Positions 45,746 to 54,306 are shown, counted from the stretch's first letter. The stretch: DNA of 64,000 bases from Bin125 sp026705025 (GCA_026705025.1 JAPPBN010000012.1:52366-116365); one strand, 5' to 3'. A program made the numbers and translations. The notes: a model not told the origin generated them from the sequence alone.

Positions 45746-47175
45746 GCGGCAGCCTCCTGCAAGGCACGCATCTCCGGGGCGTCAAGGTCGCCGTTGGCCC
45801 AGAGTTCGGACGCTCTGCGGAAGGAAGCCTTTGCCTCCTCGAGGTCGCTCTTTGCCGTCTGCGCGCGTCCCCAGCGGAATAGGTCACGAGCGGTCGCACC
45901 GCGGTCCAGCCGCTCCTGAAGCAGCTCCATAGCTTCATCGGTCTGGCCCGCTCGCAGCCGAGCCTCGACCAGCGTCTCCTCGAACACATCGCGCTGGGCG
46001 TTCGAGCCGCCCAGCGTGACCAGCAACTCACGCACTTCCGCGAGGCCGTTCGCCGCCGCCTCGTAGTCTCCGTGTCCGAATGCCGCCAGTGCCTCCACGA
46101 CCGGCGCTACGACCGACCCGGCGGTCGTGTGTCCTCGCTCGGCCGCCTCTTCAAGACCATCGAGCAGTTTGCCCAGACCGATTTCGTCGCCGAGCGCTGC
46201 CAGAGCCATCGCCCGATGTACGTCGACCCAGGCAGTGCCCGGGCGAGGGAACGCGGTCTCGGCCAGATCCGCGATGGCGCGCCAGTCGGGATGCTCAGTG
46301 CCGTTGCCGCCGACCGAGTCGTGCAGCCGGCAACGCCAGAGCAGCGAGGCGGCGTCGGCGACACCGCCCAGCGCATCGCCCTGCACATCTGCGCCGGGGC
46401 GAATCGCTTCGTCGTGGAGCGCCAGCGCGTCGGATCGTTTGCCATTGGCCAGCAGGAAGAGCGCCTGATGCCAGGTCAGATGACGATAGAAACCCGCCCG
46501 CTCGGGAAAGTCGGTCAGCCAGTCGCCGAGGAAATCCGAGCCGCCTCCGAAGTCATGCTCCTCGAAGAACACGTGCGACATCGCGTGGGCGGCCTGTCCG
46601 TTCTGGCGGCGCAGGTCTAGAGAGCGTTGAACCAGCCGACGCGCTGCTTCCAGTTGGTCCATCTCGTGGTTGGCGAATGCATGCCAACTCAGGAACCACC
46701 AGTCGTCGTCGCCGTAGGCGGAGGCGAGACTGTCGAACTTGTCCAGCATTCGCTCGCGTTTCTCAACGCCGCCGCCATAGAAGTTGGCGCCGAACCATTG
46801 CATCAGGATCGGCGCGTCGCGCGGGGTCTCGCCGAGGTGCTCGTCGATCAGCGCCGGCGCCTGGGATCCCTTGCCCCGAGCCGTGGCTCCGAGGATCGCG
46901 ACATGACGCTGTTCGCGAGGCGTCACGTGCTCGGCAAGCTCATGCGCCTGATTGGCGAGCTCGGCCGCCCGCTTGCCCTGGCCGCGAAACAGATAGAACA
47001 GTCCGAGCTGTGCGTGAGCCAGGGCAAAATCCGGGTCGAGCTCAATCGCGCGACCGAGCGCCTCGTCCACGCCAAGCGTGTATGAGAGCATCCGATCGAC
47101 GCCCAGGCGGTACGCTTCGGCAGCTTCCTCGGAGGTCGTCAGGGGCAGTCCCCAGGCATCATTGGGCAGACTCAT
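45742..47175 (-). CDS. TPR-repeat protein, TTC38-like
   Basis: A 477-residue soluble tetratricopeptide protein related to the TTC38 family. The N-terminal signature DAWGLPLTTSEEAAEAYRLGVDRML is followed by helical repeats (AIELDPDFALAHAQLGLFYL) and the family-typical WHAFANHEMDQLEAARRLVQRSLDLRRQNGQAAHAMSHVFFE region (described in parts). Family function is unknown. GAGGAA precedes the ATG. Its stop overlaps the clpS start, and it heads a row of minus-strand genes that continues through clpS to the selenoproteins. Confidence 0.87.
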   Translation of the reverse strand: MSLPNDAWGLPLTTSEEAAEAYRLGVDRMLSYTLGVDEALGRAIELDPDFALAHAQLGLFYLFRGQGKRAAELANQAHELAEHVTPREQRHVAILGATARGKGSQAPALIDEHLGETPRDAPILMQWFGANFYGGGVEKRERMLDKFDSLASAYGDDDWWFLSWHAFANHEMDQLEAARRLVQRSLDLRRQNGQAAHAMSHVFFEEHDFGGGSDFLGDWLTDFPERAGFYRHLTWHQALFLLANGKRSDALALHDEAIRPGADVQGDALGGVADAASLLWRCRLHDSVGGNGTEHPDWRAIADLAETAFPRPGTAWVDVHRAMALAALGDEIGLGKLLDGLEEAAERGHTTAGSVVAPVVEALAAFGHGDYEAAANGLAEVRELLVTLGGSNAQRDVFEETLVEARLRAGQTDEAMELLQERLDRGATARDLFRWGRAQTAKSDLEEAKASFRRASELWANGDLDAPEMRALQEAAA

Positions 47176-47263
47176 CGATTATTCCTCGGCATCCCGGTGT
47201 AGCGCTAAGCGTAGCTGGCAACGGAGCACGACAGTCGCGGCGACTGGATAGGCTGCGAGGGCG

Positions 47264-48250
47264 ATGTCAACGCTCGACGATCCGGGAATCGTCCGCCGGG
47301 CGCCGCACCTGGCCGAGTTGATCGGGGCCCAGCCGGCCGCGCCGCTCGACCAGGACCGCGCGCGAGGCGTGCTGTTGGGCTTGGCCGTCGGCAATCTGCT
47401 TGGGCTTCCGGTCGAGGGCGCAAGCCGCTCGACCATTCAACGCTCCTATCCGGCCGGCTTGCGTGAGATTGACCCGCGCGAGCGCTATCGGCCGATGGAC
47501 GACGACCTCGCCCAGGCCGTCGATCTGGCCGAGGCGCTCGCACGCGACCCGGATCCGGTACTTGGCTTCGCCGACCGACTGGTCAAATGGCGAACCGAGA
47601 ACGGTCGCGGGATCGGGATCATGACTTCGACCGTGATTGACTACCTGGAGGTTGGACTGGGGGTGCTCGGCGCAGCCAACGCGTTCTGGCAGGAACGCGG
47701 CAGTCCCGAGACCCAACCGAACGGCGCACTGATGCGTTGCGCTCCGGTGGCGCTCAGGCACGCGCTCGAGCCGCAGGCATTGATCACGCAGTCAGCGCTG
47801 ACCTGCGCCGTCACGCACTTCGCGCCGGGCGCGCAGTGGTCCTGCATCCTGGTCAATGCCGCGATCGCGATGCTGGTGCGAGGCCACGAGCCGAACCGCG
47901 ACGACTTGATCGTCGCTGCCACGCAGGATGGCGCGCCGGCGGAGTTGATCGCCTGGACGCTCGCCATTCCTGACGCAATCGACGATCGGATCGCCGAAGA
48001 GAGGGTCAGCGGTCACACATACCTCTGCATGCAGGCGGCCCTCTGGAGTCTCGACACCCGCGACGGCCTCGAGCACGCATTGGTCCGCATCGTCAACGCG
48101 GGCGGCGACACCGACACGAATGCGGCCGTCGCCGGCGCGGTGCTGGGCGCGCGCTTCGGCGCATCGGCAATCCCGCAACGCTGGCTGGAGTGCATTCCCG
48201 ATCCTGAACGGATCGAGTCGGCGACGCAGGCTCTACTGAAGGGTCCGTAG
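47264..48250 (+). CDS. ADP-ribosylglycohydrolase family protein
   Basis: A 328-residue all-helical ADP-ribosylglycohydrolase. RARGVLLGLAVGNLLGLPVEG is the family's first segment, and GGDTDTNAAVAGAVLGA is the C-terminal metal-binding signature. The usual first metal motif T-D-D-T appears as M-D-D-D (PMDDDLAQAVDLAEAL), and the usual V-G-D-A as V-G-N-L, so metal binding may be altered. Active relatives remove ADP-ribose from arginine on proteins, as in DraG. No ADP-ribosyltransferase is next door. Divergent from the TPR gene. Confidence 0.88.
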   Translation: MSTLDDPGIVRRAPHLAELIGAQPAAPLDQDRARGVLLGLAVGNLLGLPVEGASRSTIQRSYPAGLREIDPRERYRPMDDDLAQAVDLAEALARDPDPVLGFADRLVKWRTENGRGIGIMTSTVIDYLEVGLGVLGAANAFWQERGSPETQPNGALMRCAPVALRHALEPQALITQSALTCAVTHFAPGAQWSCILVNAAIAMLVRGHEPNRDDLIVAATQDGAPAELIAWTLAIPDAIDDRIAEERVSGHTYLCMQAALWSLDTRDGLEHALVRIVNAGGDTDTNAAVAGAVLGARFGASAIPQRWLECIPDPERIESATQALLKGP

Positions 48251-48261
48251 CCAGGCGAGAT

Positions 48262-49068
48262 TCACACTCGCGCGGTCGCTGCGCCGTCGAGGGCGATGAT
48301 CTCCCCGGTGATGAATCCGGAATCAGCGGCCAGCGCGACGACGGCCGGACCGACATCCTCCGGTTTGACCAGGGCCTTGGCCGGCAGCATGCGTGCCACC
48401 TGGCGCACCGTTTCCGGATCGTCGCCGAACCCGTGCTGACCCTCGTAGATGCCGACCTGCAGCGCATTGACGGTGATTCCCGCACGCGCCCACTCCTGCG
48501 ACAGCGCCCGCGTTAGCGCCAGCACTCCCGCGTGCGCGGCAGCGTAGGACGACGTATTAGCAACCCCGCGAGCCGCGAGCACCGAGACCAGATTGACGAT
48601 CCGGCCGTAACCGTTGGCCTTCATCACTCGCGCCGCCGCGCGAGCGGTCATCGTGGGCGCGAGCAGATTGGCGTCCAGGATCGCGTGCCAATCGTCGGTG
48701 GTTTGTTCATCCAGCGGCGCCGCGACGGGCAGGTCGGCGGCGTTGACCAGAATGTCGAGTCCGCCCAACTCGGAGGTGGTCCGTGCCACTGCTGCGTCGA
48801 CGCTGTTCGCGTCCGATGCGTCGAGCGTGATCGCCACATTGGCCCGGCCCAGCGACCAGATCTCGTTGGCGACTGAGTTGACGCGCACTACTTCCTGCGG
48901 TCCGGCTCGCAGACTGGCCACGGCCACGTCGGCTCCGGCCTCGGCCAGCGCGACCGCGGCCGCGCGGCCCAGCGGGTCGCCGGCGCCGATCACGAGCGCG
49001 GCACGGCCCTTCAGCAGGAACGGATCCTCGGGTTGTTCGGGATTGGGAGTCGGGACGAAGTCGGACAT
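48262..49068 (-). CDS. SDR-family protein lacking the catalytic lysine (partner B, module 1)
   Basis: A 268-residue short-chain dehydrogenase fold: LVIGAGDPLGRAAAVALAEAG is the cofactor loop, ILVNAADL the N-A-G-like motif, and VNLVSVLAARGVANTSSYAAAH the active-site part. The conserved Y-x-x-x-K is Y-A-A-A-H, so the lysine is replaced, while Ser and Tyr remain. It follows a canonical SDR by 10 bases. Such an inactive partner of an active SDR is known for BbsC/BbsD of toluene degradation, so a heteromeric hydroxyacyl-CoA dehydrogenase is plausible. Inference from gene order and residues only. Confidence 0.88.
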   Translation of the reverse strand: MSDFVPTPNPEQPEDPFLLKGRAALVIGAGDPLGRAAAVALAEAGADVAVASLRAGPQEVVRVNSVANEIWSLGRANVAITLDASDANSVDAAVARTTSELGGLDILVNAADLPVAAPLDEQTTDDWHAILDANLLAPTMTARAAARVMKANGYGRIVNLVSVLAARGVANTSSYAAAHAGVLALTRALSQEWARAGITVNALQVGIYEGQHGFGDDPETVRQVARMLPAKALVKPEDVGPAVVALAADSGFITGEIIALDGAATARV

Positions 49069-49078
49069 CGCTGCTCCC

Positions 49079-49894
49079 TCAGGTCGGTTCGGTCAGCCGC
49101 ACGCGCGGCGCCCAGCCGGTCGGTCCGATCGCGGCCAGACCGCCGCCGTCCTGGGCAATGGTCTCGCCGCTGATGCCGGCAGCCGCATCGGAGGAGAGGA
49201 ATACCGCCAGCGGCCCCATCTCCCAGGCCAGACCAACCCGACCGATCGGGATGTAGCGTCCGCCGCGCCAGCGCTCGAGCGCCTGCGGCGTATGCGGGAA
49301 GATACCCGGCGCGATGCAATTCGTCCGGACGCCGGCGGGACCGTAGGTCACCGCGAGCGAACGAGTGAAATTGACCACCCCGGCCTTGGCCGAGACGTAC
49401 ATCCAGTTGTCGCGCCCGCCGCGCAGGCCAAATCCACTGGCCACATTGATGATCACGCCCCCACGATTGTCGGAGCGCTCGGTCATGTGCGGCAACACGG
49501 CGCGAGCGCAGAGCATCTGCGACGTCAGGTTCATGTCGATGCCCCAGCGCCACTGCTCGTCGGTCAGTTGCTCCAGAGGCGAACCGTCGCCTTCTGCACC
49601 GCCGCCGGCGTTGTTCATCAGGATGTCGACTCGACCGAAGCGATCGATGGTCTCGGCGACCATTGCCTCTACCGCGGCACGATCGGTGACGTCGGTGGCG
49701 ATGGAGATCGCTTCCCCGCCGCGCTCGGCGACGAGTTCGGCGGTCTCCTCAAGCTGCGACAGCGTTCGAGACGCGCCGGCGACCTTAGCCCCGGCGTCGG
49801 CGTAGGACAATGCCATGGCGCGGCCCAGTCCGCGTCCCGCTCCGGTGAGCAGGACGACCTGACCGTCGAGTCGGAAGCGGTCGGGCGTGGTCAT
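49079..49894 (-). CDS. SDR-family oxidoreductase (partner A, module 1)
   Basis: A 271-residue classical SDR: VLLTGAGRGLGRAMAL, MNNAGGG, NVASGFGLRGG with Ser, and YVSAK with intact Tyr and Lys. It probably oxidises a 3-hydroxyacyl group or reduces a keto group with NAD(P). The C-terminal tail (GPTGWAPRV) resembles that of the SDR at 52949 (APTGWDVQS), showing they are paralogues. ATG 49894 is preferred over a longer frame that overlaps the crotonase gene; the crotonase stop lies five bases upstream. Order: crotonase, SDR A, SDR B. Confidence 0.92.
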   Translation of the reverse strand: MTTPDRFRLDGQVVLLTGAGRGLGRAMALSYADAGAKVAGASRTLSQLEETAELVAERGGEAISIATDVTDRAAVEAMVAETIDRFGRVDILMNNAGGGAEGDGSPLEQLTDEQWRWGIDMNLTSQMLCARAVLPHMTERSDNRGGVIINVASGFGLRGGRDNWMYVSAKAGVVNFTRSLAVTYGPAGVRTNCIAPGIFPHTPQALERWRGGRYIPIGRVGLAWEMGPLAVFLSSDAAAGISGETIAQDGGGLAAIGPTGWAPRVRLTEPT

Positions 49895-49899
49895 TGTGG

Positions 49900-50781
49900 C
49901 TAGGTCGTCGCGGCTTTGCGCTGCTGCGCAGCGGCCGAGCCGCGGCCGTCGCCGAAGCGGTTGTCGCGCCATTCGAGGGCGGCCTTGAGGCCCTTCTCGC
50001 GCGACATCTTACCGAACTCCTGGACTGCGGGAGCGAGATGGGCGCGGGCGTCGTTCTCGGACGCGAGCCGCTGCAGCGTGCGGGCGCCCATGATTTCGAG
50101 ACCGAGATTGACGATGCGCTTATTGGCTGAGAGCAGTTCGTGATCGATCATCGCCATCTTGTTGGCCAGCGCTTCAACTTCCTCGTCGAGCTTGTCCGCA
50201 GGGACGGCGTCGTAGACCAGACCGCGCTGGGCCGCTTCGGCCCCGGAGATGCTGTCGCCGGTCAGCAGCATTCGCTTCGCGAACTGTGGGCCGCCGTGGT
50301 ATAGCCACATGTGCGCCGGCGGCGCGCCCATCGCGCGGACCGGCGGGAAGCCGATCACCGCGTCCTCGGCGGCGATGATGATGTCCGACAGCAGTACCAG
50401 GTCCGTCCCGCCGGCCAGGCAGTAGCCGTGCACCTTGCCGATGACCGGCTTGTGCATGTCGAAGATCGCCATCCGGGCGCGCTGCGCCTTTTCCATGCCC
50501 CAAGTGTCGTCGTCGAACGTGACGCGGCCGCGGTAGACCTTGTCGTAGGTCTCCTGCGAGTCGCGGGTCGAGCCGGTCAGGTCGTAGCCGGCCGAGAAGG
50601 CGCGTCCGGCGCCGCTGAGGATCACGCAGTGGACGCCGGTGTCGTTGTCGGCCTCCCACATCGCCTGTGAGAGCTCGTCCTGAAGCGCGATCGAGAGCGC
50701 ATTCAGTTTTTCCGGTCGGTTCAGCGTCACATAGGCCTTGCGGTCCTCGACGCGATACAAAATGTTCTCAAAGTCGGTCAT
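49900..50781 (-). CDS. Enoyl-CoA hydratase/isomerase (crotonase) family
   Basis: A 293-residue crotonase: LNRPEKLNALSIALQDEL, AFSAGYDLTGS (oxyanion hole) and HGYCLAGGTDLVLLSDI are the family segments. The usual catalytic Glu region reads GFPPVRAMGAPPAHMW rather than the hydratase-type F-x-x-P-E-x-x-x-G, so hydratase chemistry is doubtful and another crotonase reaction is possible. It heads the crotonase-SDR A-SDR B set on the minus strand. The Fic gene ends about 47 bases upstream. Confidence 0.9.
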   Translation of the reverse strand: MTDFENILYRVEDRKAYVTLNRPEKLNALSIALQDELSQAMWEADNDTGVHCVILSGAGRAFSAGYDLTGSTRDSQETYDKVYRGRVTFDDDTWGMEKAQRARMAIFDMHKPVIGKVHGYCLAGGTDLVLLSDIIIAAEDAVIGFPPVRAMGAPPAHMWLYHGGPQFAKRMLLTGDSISGAEAAQRGLVYDAVPADKLDEEVEALANKMAMIDHELLSANKRIVNLGLEIMGARTLQRLASENDARAHLAPAVQEFGKMSREKGLKAALEWRDNRFGDGRGSAAAQQRKAATT

Positions 50782-50828
50782 GGAGTCACTCCAGTAGTTT
50801 CAATGTGGACTGAGCCAGTTTAGGGGAC

Positions 50829-52031
50829 TCATCCTGCGCGAAGGCCGATGGGTGCCTCCGACTCGAGCCTGATGACCAGATCGAGCAACCCTGCGGGCTC
50901 CCAGCTCCGGCGGCTGGGGGACTGGTCGTGAATCGGTTCGATCACTCCGGCATCTTCCAGCTGTTTCAGACCAAGATCCACAGCAGGCAGGGAACGCCCG
51001 CTGAACTCAGCGGCGTCAGCGCGGTTCAGCACCGGATACTCCGGCAGTTGCTCAAGAATGAGCCAGGCGGCCGCATCGGAGCGTGGGTTTGCGCGGTTGC
51101 GTAGCCGCTGACGCCACTCGGCCAGCAGCTCAGCGACGGATGTTCGATAGCGCTCGGCCAGTTCGACGCTGGTGAGCGCGGCGCCGGCGATGATCTCGAG
51201 CCATTCGTCGAGCTTGTCGTCGCGAAACGCGACCAGGCCATTGATGTACGCGCTTCGAGCGTGTGCGAGGGCGACACTGATCGGTGGAGTCACGCGCGGC
51301 GCGAGCCCTCGCCGCCGCAGCATGATGTGCATGAGTGCGCGGCCGGTTCGGCCGTTACCGTCGTCGAACGGATGGATCGTCTCGAACTGCGCGTGGGCAA
51401 TGGCAGCCTGAACCAGCGGCGGCATCTGATCGGAATTGCAGAAATCGCAGAGATCCTCGAGTAAGCCGAGCACGTGCTCAGGCGGAGGAGGCACGAAGTC
51501 GGCGCCGCACGGGTTGTGATCGTTGCCGCCTATCCAGTTCTGTACCGTTCGTACTTGTCCCGCCGTTCGCAGTTGATCGCGCATCAGCACTTCGTGGATG
51601 CTTACCAGTTCTCGTAGTGTCAGTTGGTCGACTGCAGCGGCTTCGCCGATCGCCAACTGCATCGCTTCGACGTTGCCAATCACCTCCTGCGCGCGTGCGC
51701 CAACTCGCCGCCCGACTCGGCGCCGCGCTTCTGCGCGGGCCAGATCACGAACGTCAACCTGGATACCTTCGATCCGCGATGATGCGATCGATTCCGTCCG
51801 CATGAGCAGGTGCAGTAGTGGATCGAGTAACCGGTCGTCAGAGTGTTGCAATCGCAAGACAGCCGCTTCCGCGTCTGCCAGGTCGGCGGTCAGTTCAATC
51901 GGCAGAGTGAAGGTCGTGTCCGCAATACGCTCGGGGATGAACGTCGAGTAATCGCACGGTCGCCGATAGCGGCGCGTTCCGAGCGCCTCCGACCTCGGCT
52001 GCCATACTCGATGGACGTATCGACCCCGCAC
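50829..52031 (-). CDS. Fic-family protein with N-terminal inhibitory helix
   Basis: A 400-residue Fic protein. The core motif HPFDDGNGRTGR (His220) is complete, so AMP-transfer (or similar) activity is expected. An inhibitory motif S84-S-R-I-E88-G89 (S-x-x-x-E-G) lies in the N-terminal domain, so it is of the class with the inhibitory helix ahead of the Fic core. The C-terminal 100 residues look like a winged-helix domain (AAWLILEQLPEYPVLNRADAAEFSGRS in part), so it may bind DNA. The promoter region carries two matching palindromes. The target protein is unknown. Confidence 0.92.
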   Translation of the reverse strand: MRGRYVHRVWQPRSEALGTRRYRRPCDYSTFIPERIADTTFTLPIELTADLADAEAAVLRLQHSDDRLLDPLLHLLMRTESIASSRIEGIQVDVRDLARAEARRRVGRRVGARAQEVIGNVEAMQLAIGEAAAVDQLTLRELVSIHEVLMRDQLRTAGQVRTVQNWIGGNDHNPCGADFVPPPPEHVLGLLEDLCDFCNSDQMPPLVQAAIAHAQFETIHPFDDGNGRTGRALMHIMLRRRGLAPRVTPPISVALAHARSAYINGLVAFRDDKLDEWLEIIAGAALTSVELAERYRTSVAELLAEWRQRLRNRANPRSDAAAWLILEQLPEYPVLNRADAAEFSGRSLPAVDLGLKQLEDAGVIEPIHDQSPSRRSWEPAGLLDLVIRLESEAPIGLRAG

Positions 52032-52058
52032 CGTTCCTTGGTCTCCTCTCGCCTATAC

Positions 52059-52083
52059 ACAAAGGATACTCACTATCGTTTGT
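52059..52083. promoter_or_regulatory. Operator-like palindrome 1 upstream of fic
   Basis: The inverted repeat ACAAAGGAT, seven bases, ATCGTTTGT has one mismatch between the arms. It lies 28 bases upstream of the fic start codon. It matches palindrome 2 in arm sequence and spacer length, and the two centres are about 41 bases apart, close to four helical turns. Probably a repressor site, possibly for the Fic protein itself. Confidence 0.65.
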
Positions 52084-52096
52084 TTTCACAAGACAC

Positions 52097-52127
52097 AACA
52101 CAAAGGATAACCATCATCCTTTGTGTT
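52097..52127. promoter_or_regulatory. Operator-like palindrome 2 upstream of fic
   Basis: A perfect 12-base inverted repeat, AACACAAAGGAT, seven bases, ATCCTTTGTGTT. It lies about 66 bases before the fic start and 31 bases after the stop of the SDR gene on the same strand. Same core as palindrome 1 (ACAAAGGAT arms, seven-base spacer). It is AT-richer than its surroundings. It could also fold as a hairpin in RNA, but the matching copy favours a DNA-binding site. Confidence 0.72.
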
Positions 52128-52157
52128 GGCTGGAATGGAAACAACGGAAACGCGTCG

Positions 52158-52952
52158 CTACAGGTGCTTCAGCACCCCACCGTCGATTTGGATGATCTGA
52201 CCGGTGACGTAGCCACTCGCCTCGGAGGCCAGGTACACAGCCAGTGGCGCAGCCTCAGCGGCCTCGCCAAACCGGCGCATCGGGATGAAACGCAGCAGCA
52301 GGTTCTCATCCACAGCCGACGGTCCTCGCCCCGGCGTCGAATCTGTCCAGCCCACGACGATCGCATTCACAGTCGTCCCCGTCGGCGCCAACTCCTGGCT
52401 CAACGACCGCACCAGGCCGATCACACCCGACTGCGCTGCGCTGTAGATGCTCAGATTGGTCAGACCTCGGACGGCGGTCGCGTCCAACACCGCAATCAGG
52501 CGTCCCGGGCGTCCGCGAAACTCTCGCGTCGCACTGCGAAACGCGGCGTAGGTCCCGCCCAGATTGCCCATCAGCACCCGTTGGATGTCTGCATCCAGCG
52601 TCTTGCGAATCGGCGCGGCGTGGTACAGATTCGGCGCCACGATCGCCACATCGACGCCGCCCAGCTCCTTACTGATCTTGCGCGTCGCCACCTGGACGTT
52701 GGTGCCGTTGGACAGGTCGACCGCTTCATTGGGGCCGCCGCCGGCCGCCTTCTTGAGCCGGAACAGCGACGTGCCATCCGTGTTCGCGCTGGTCACGCCC
52801 ACGCCGGCGCCTGCTGCTCGCAGGCCGTCCACGATCGCCGCGGCGACGGGCTTCTCCGCGCCGTAGACAATGACGCGCCGCTCGTTGAGGTCGAAACCCT
52901 GGAGTCTTCCTTCACCTACCTCCGGCGGATCGATCGGATTCTGCAGGCTCAT
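52158..52952 (-). CDS. SDR-family protein with degenerate active site (partner B, module 2)
   Basis: A 264-residue SDR fold that appears inactive: the Gly-rich cofactor loop reads VYGAEKPVAAAIVDGL instead of G-x-x-x-G-x-G, the N-A-G motif is APN, and Y-x-x-x-K is Y-S-A-A-Q. The C-terminal part (GQIIQIDGGVLKHL) is still typical of SDRs. Its ATG overlaps the stop of the SDR at 52949 (four bases), so the two are co-translated. It corresponds in order and degeneracy to the SDR at 48262, making this a second copy of the same pair. Confidence 0.88.
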   Translation of the reverse strand: MSLQNPIDPPEVGEGRLQGFDLNERRVIVYGAEKPVAAAIVDGLRAAGAGVGVTSANTDGTSLFRLKKAAGGGPNEAVDLSNGTNVQVATRKISKELGGVDVAIVAPNLYHAAPIRKTLDADIQRVLMGNLGGTYAAFRSATREFRGRPGRLIAVLDATAVRGLTNLSIYSAAQSGVIGLVRSLSQELAPTGTTVNAIVVGWTDSTPGRGPSAVDENLLLRFIPMRRFGEAAEAAPLAVYLASEASGYVTGQIIQIDGGVLKHL

Positions 52953-53776
52953 GAAGGCACCCCGCCGATCCCCGATTGCACATCCCAGCCGGTTGGGGCC
53001 AGACCCCCGGCGAGACCGCCGCCGTCGATGATGAACGCCTCGCCGGTCATGTAGGCCGAGGCGTCTGAAGCGAGGTAGACAGCCAACGGCCCAAGCTCCC
53101 AGGCCTCGCCGACCCGACGGATGGGAATACGGGAGCCCTGGTTCCGGGCTACCTCAATCTCTTCTTCATCTTCGAGCGTCTGTTGCAGGATGAATCCGGG
53201 CACGATGCAGTTGACCCGAATCTGATTCCTCGCCAACTGAGTAGCCAGGGACTGGGTTAGGTTGATCACGCCGGCTTTGGCGACGCCATCGACAAAGAAC
53301 TGAAGTCCGCTGCCTCGCAGCGACGTGCCCGAGGAGACGGTGATGATGTTGCCGGGCTTCTCTGCGGCGAGGAAGTGACGCACCGCTGCGCGGGCGCTGT
53401 AGAAGACGCTGGAGAGATTGATGTCGACCGTCTCGCGCCAGTCCTCGTCGGAAATCTCCGTCACATGCTTCATCGACGCCGGGCCGCTGGCGCCCGCGTT
53501 CGCCAGCATCACTTCGAAGCCGCCCCACTCGTCGATCGTTTGCTGGACCAGCGCGTCGACCTGTGATGAATCGCTCACGTCGGTAGGAATGACCAACGCC
53601 TGTCGGCCCTTGGCTTCAATCTCTTTTGCCACCGCGGCAATCTGCGACTGTGTCCGGGCCGCGCAGATGACATCCGCGCCTGCGTCGGCGAGATGCAGCG
53701 CCATCTGCCGACCGAGGCCGCGTCCCGCGCCTGTGACGATGACGCGCTTGCCGTCCATGCGCAACGAGTCCAGCAT
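52949..53776 (-). CDS. SDR-family protein (partner A, module 2) with altered active-site tyrosine
   Basis: A 275-residue SDR with an intact cofactor loop (VIVTGAGRGLGRQMAL), LANAG, and SSGTSLRGSG with Ser. The position four before the lysine (FFVDGVAKAG) is Asp rather than Tyr, so the usual acid/base tyrosine is missing. Its paralogue at 49079 keeps the Tyr (YVSAK). Either the activity is lost or the chemistry differs. It likely still binds NAD(P). It is the first gene of pair 2, divergent from the small monooxygenase gene. Confidence 0.9.
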   Translation of the reverse strand: MLDSLRMDGKRVIVTGAGRGLGRQMALHLADAGADVICAARTQSQIAAVAKEIEAKGRQALVIPTDVSDSSQVDALVQQTIDEWGGFEVMLANAGASGPASMKHVTEISDEDWRETVDINLSSVFYSARAAVRHFLAAEKPGNIITVSSGTSLRGSGLQFFVDGVAKAGVINLTQSLATQLARNQIRVNCIVPGFILQQTLEDEEEIEVARNQGSRIPIRRVGEAWELGPLAVYLASDASAYMTGEAFIIDGGGLAGGLAPTGWDVQSGIGGVPS

Positions 53777-53910
53777 GTCGGCAGTTTACGTCGTGCCCGC
53801 GCTAGTCCCTGACCTGCTCTGGCAGAGGCGAGCGCTAACATGTTGCCCGAACCCGTCCACACCGGATGCGGCGTTGGCCGCTCCGTGCAACGACCTGAAT
53901 GGAGTTGGGT

Positions 53911-54201
53911 ATGGCAATCGGATTGACAGTGGAATTCACCATCGGCGAGGGCCAGAACGAGGCCTTCGAGGCCTTCATGGCCGGCGCGACGGCCAAGGTC
54001 AAGGCGGAAGACGCCGGCTGCAACAACTACGACCTGTTCCGCTCGGTCGAAGACGACACCCAGTACATCCTCTTCGAAAACTGGGCGACCGAGGAAGACC
54101 TGACCGCGCACGGCACGTCGGAAGCGATGGCCGGCATGGCCGGAATCCGCGAGTTCACGACCGCCCGACCGGTCCTCCATCGCTACGAGGTGCCGGACTA
54201 G
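53911..54201 (+). CDS. Antibiotic-biosynthesis-monooxygenase (ABM)-fold small protein
   Basis: A 96-residue protein with the ABM ferredoxin-like fold: IGLTVEFTIGEGQNEAFEAFM, EAGC-like segment EDAGCNNYDLFRS, QYILFENWATEEDLTAHGTS. This is the pattern of putative quinol monooxygenases (YgiN-like) and of small haem- or substrate-binding dimers. ATG 53911 has GGAG seven bases upstream and is preferred over the ATG four codons earlier. The ThDP enzyme gene follows after the repeat-containing gap. Confidence 0.88.
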   Translation: MAIGLTVEFTIGEGQNEAFEAFMAGATAKVKAEDAGCNNYDLFRSVEDDTQYILFENWATEEDLTAHGTSEAMAGMAGIREFTTARPVLHRYEVPD

Positions 54202-54212
54202 ACCCTCTCTGA

Positions 54213-54306
54213 TCCCCTCTCCCTGAGCGAGAGGGTCAGGGTGAGGGCCCTCTCCGGAAGGGGACGAGCCGCAGACCCTCACCAAGCCTCTCCCAGGGGG
54301 AGAGGA
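54213..54306. repeat. Composite CCCTCTCCC repeat, two inverted copies
   Basis: Two facing copies of the repeat seen once at 32440-32476. Copy one is CCCTCTC, loop, GAGAGGG followed by GGGTGAGGG; copy two is CCCTCACC followed by CCTCTCCC-AGG-GGGAGAGG. The GGTGAGGG and CCCTCACC words can also pair over about 40 bases, forming a larger stem. It fills most of the gap between the monooxygenase and ThDP enzyme genes, so it may limit read-through or protect mRNA ends. Confidence 0.72.
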
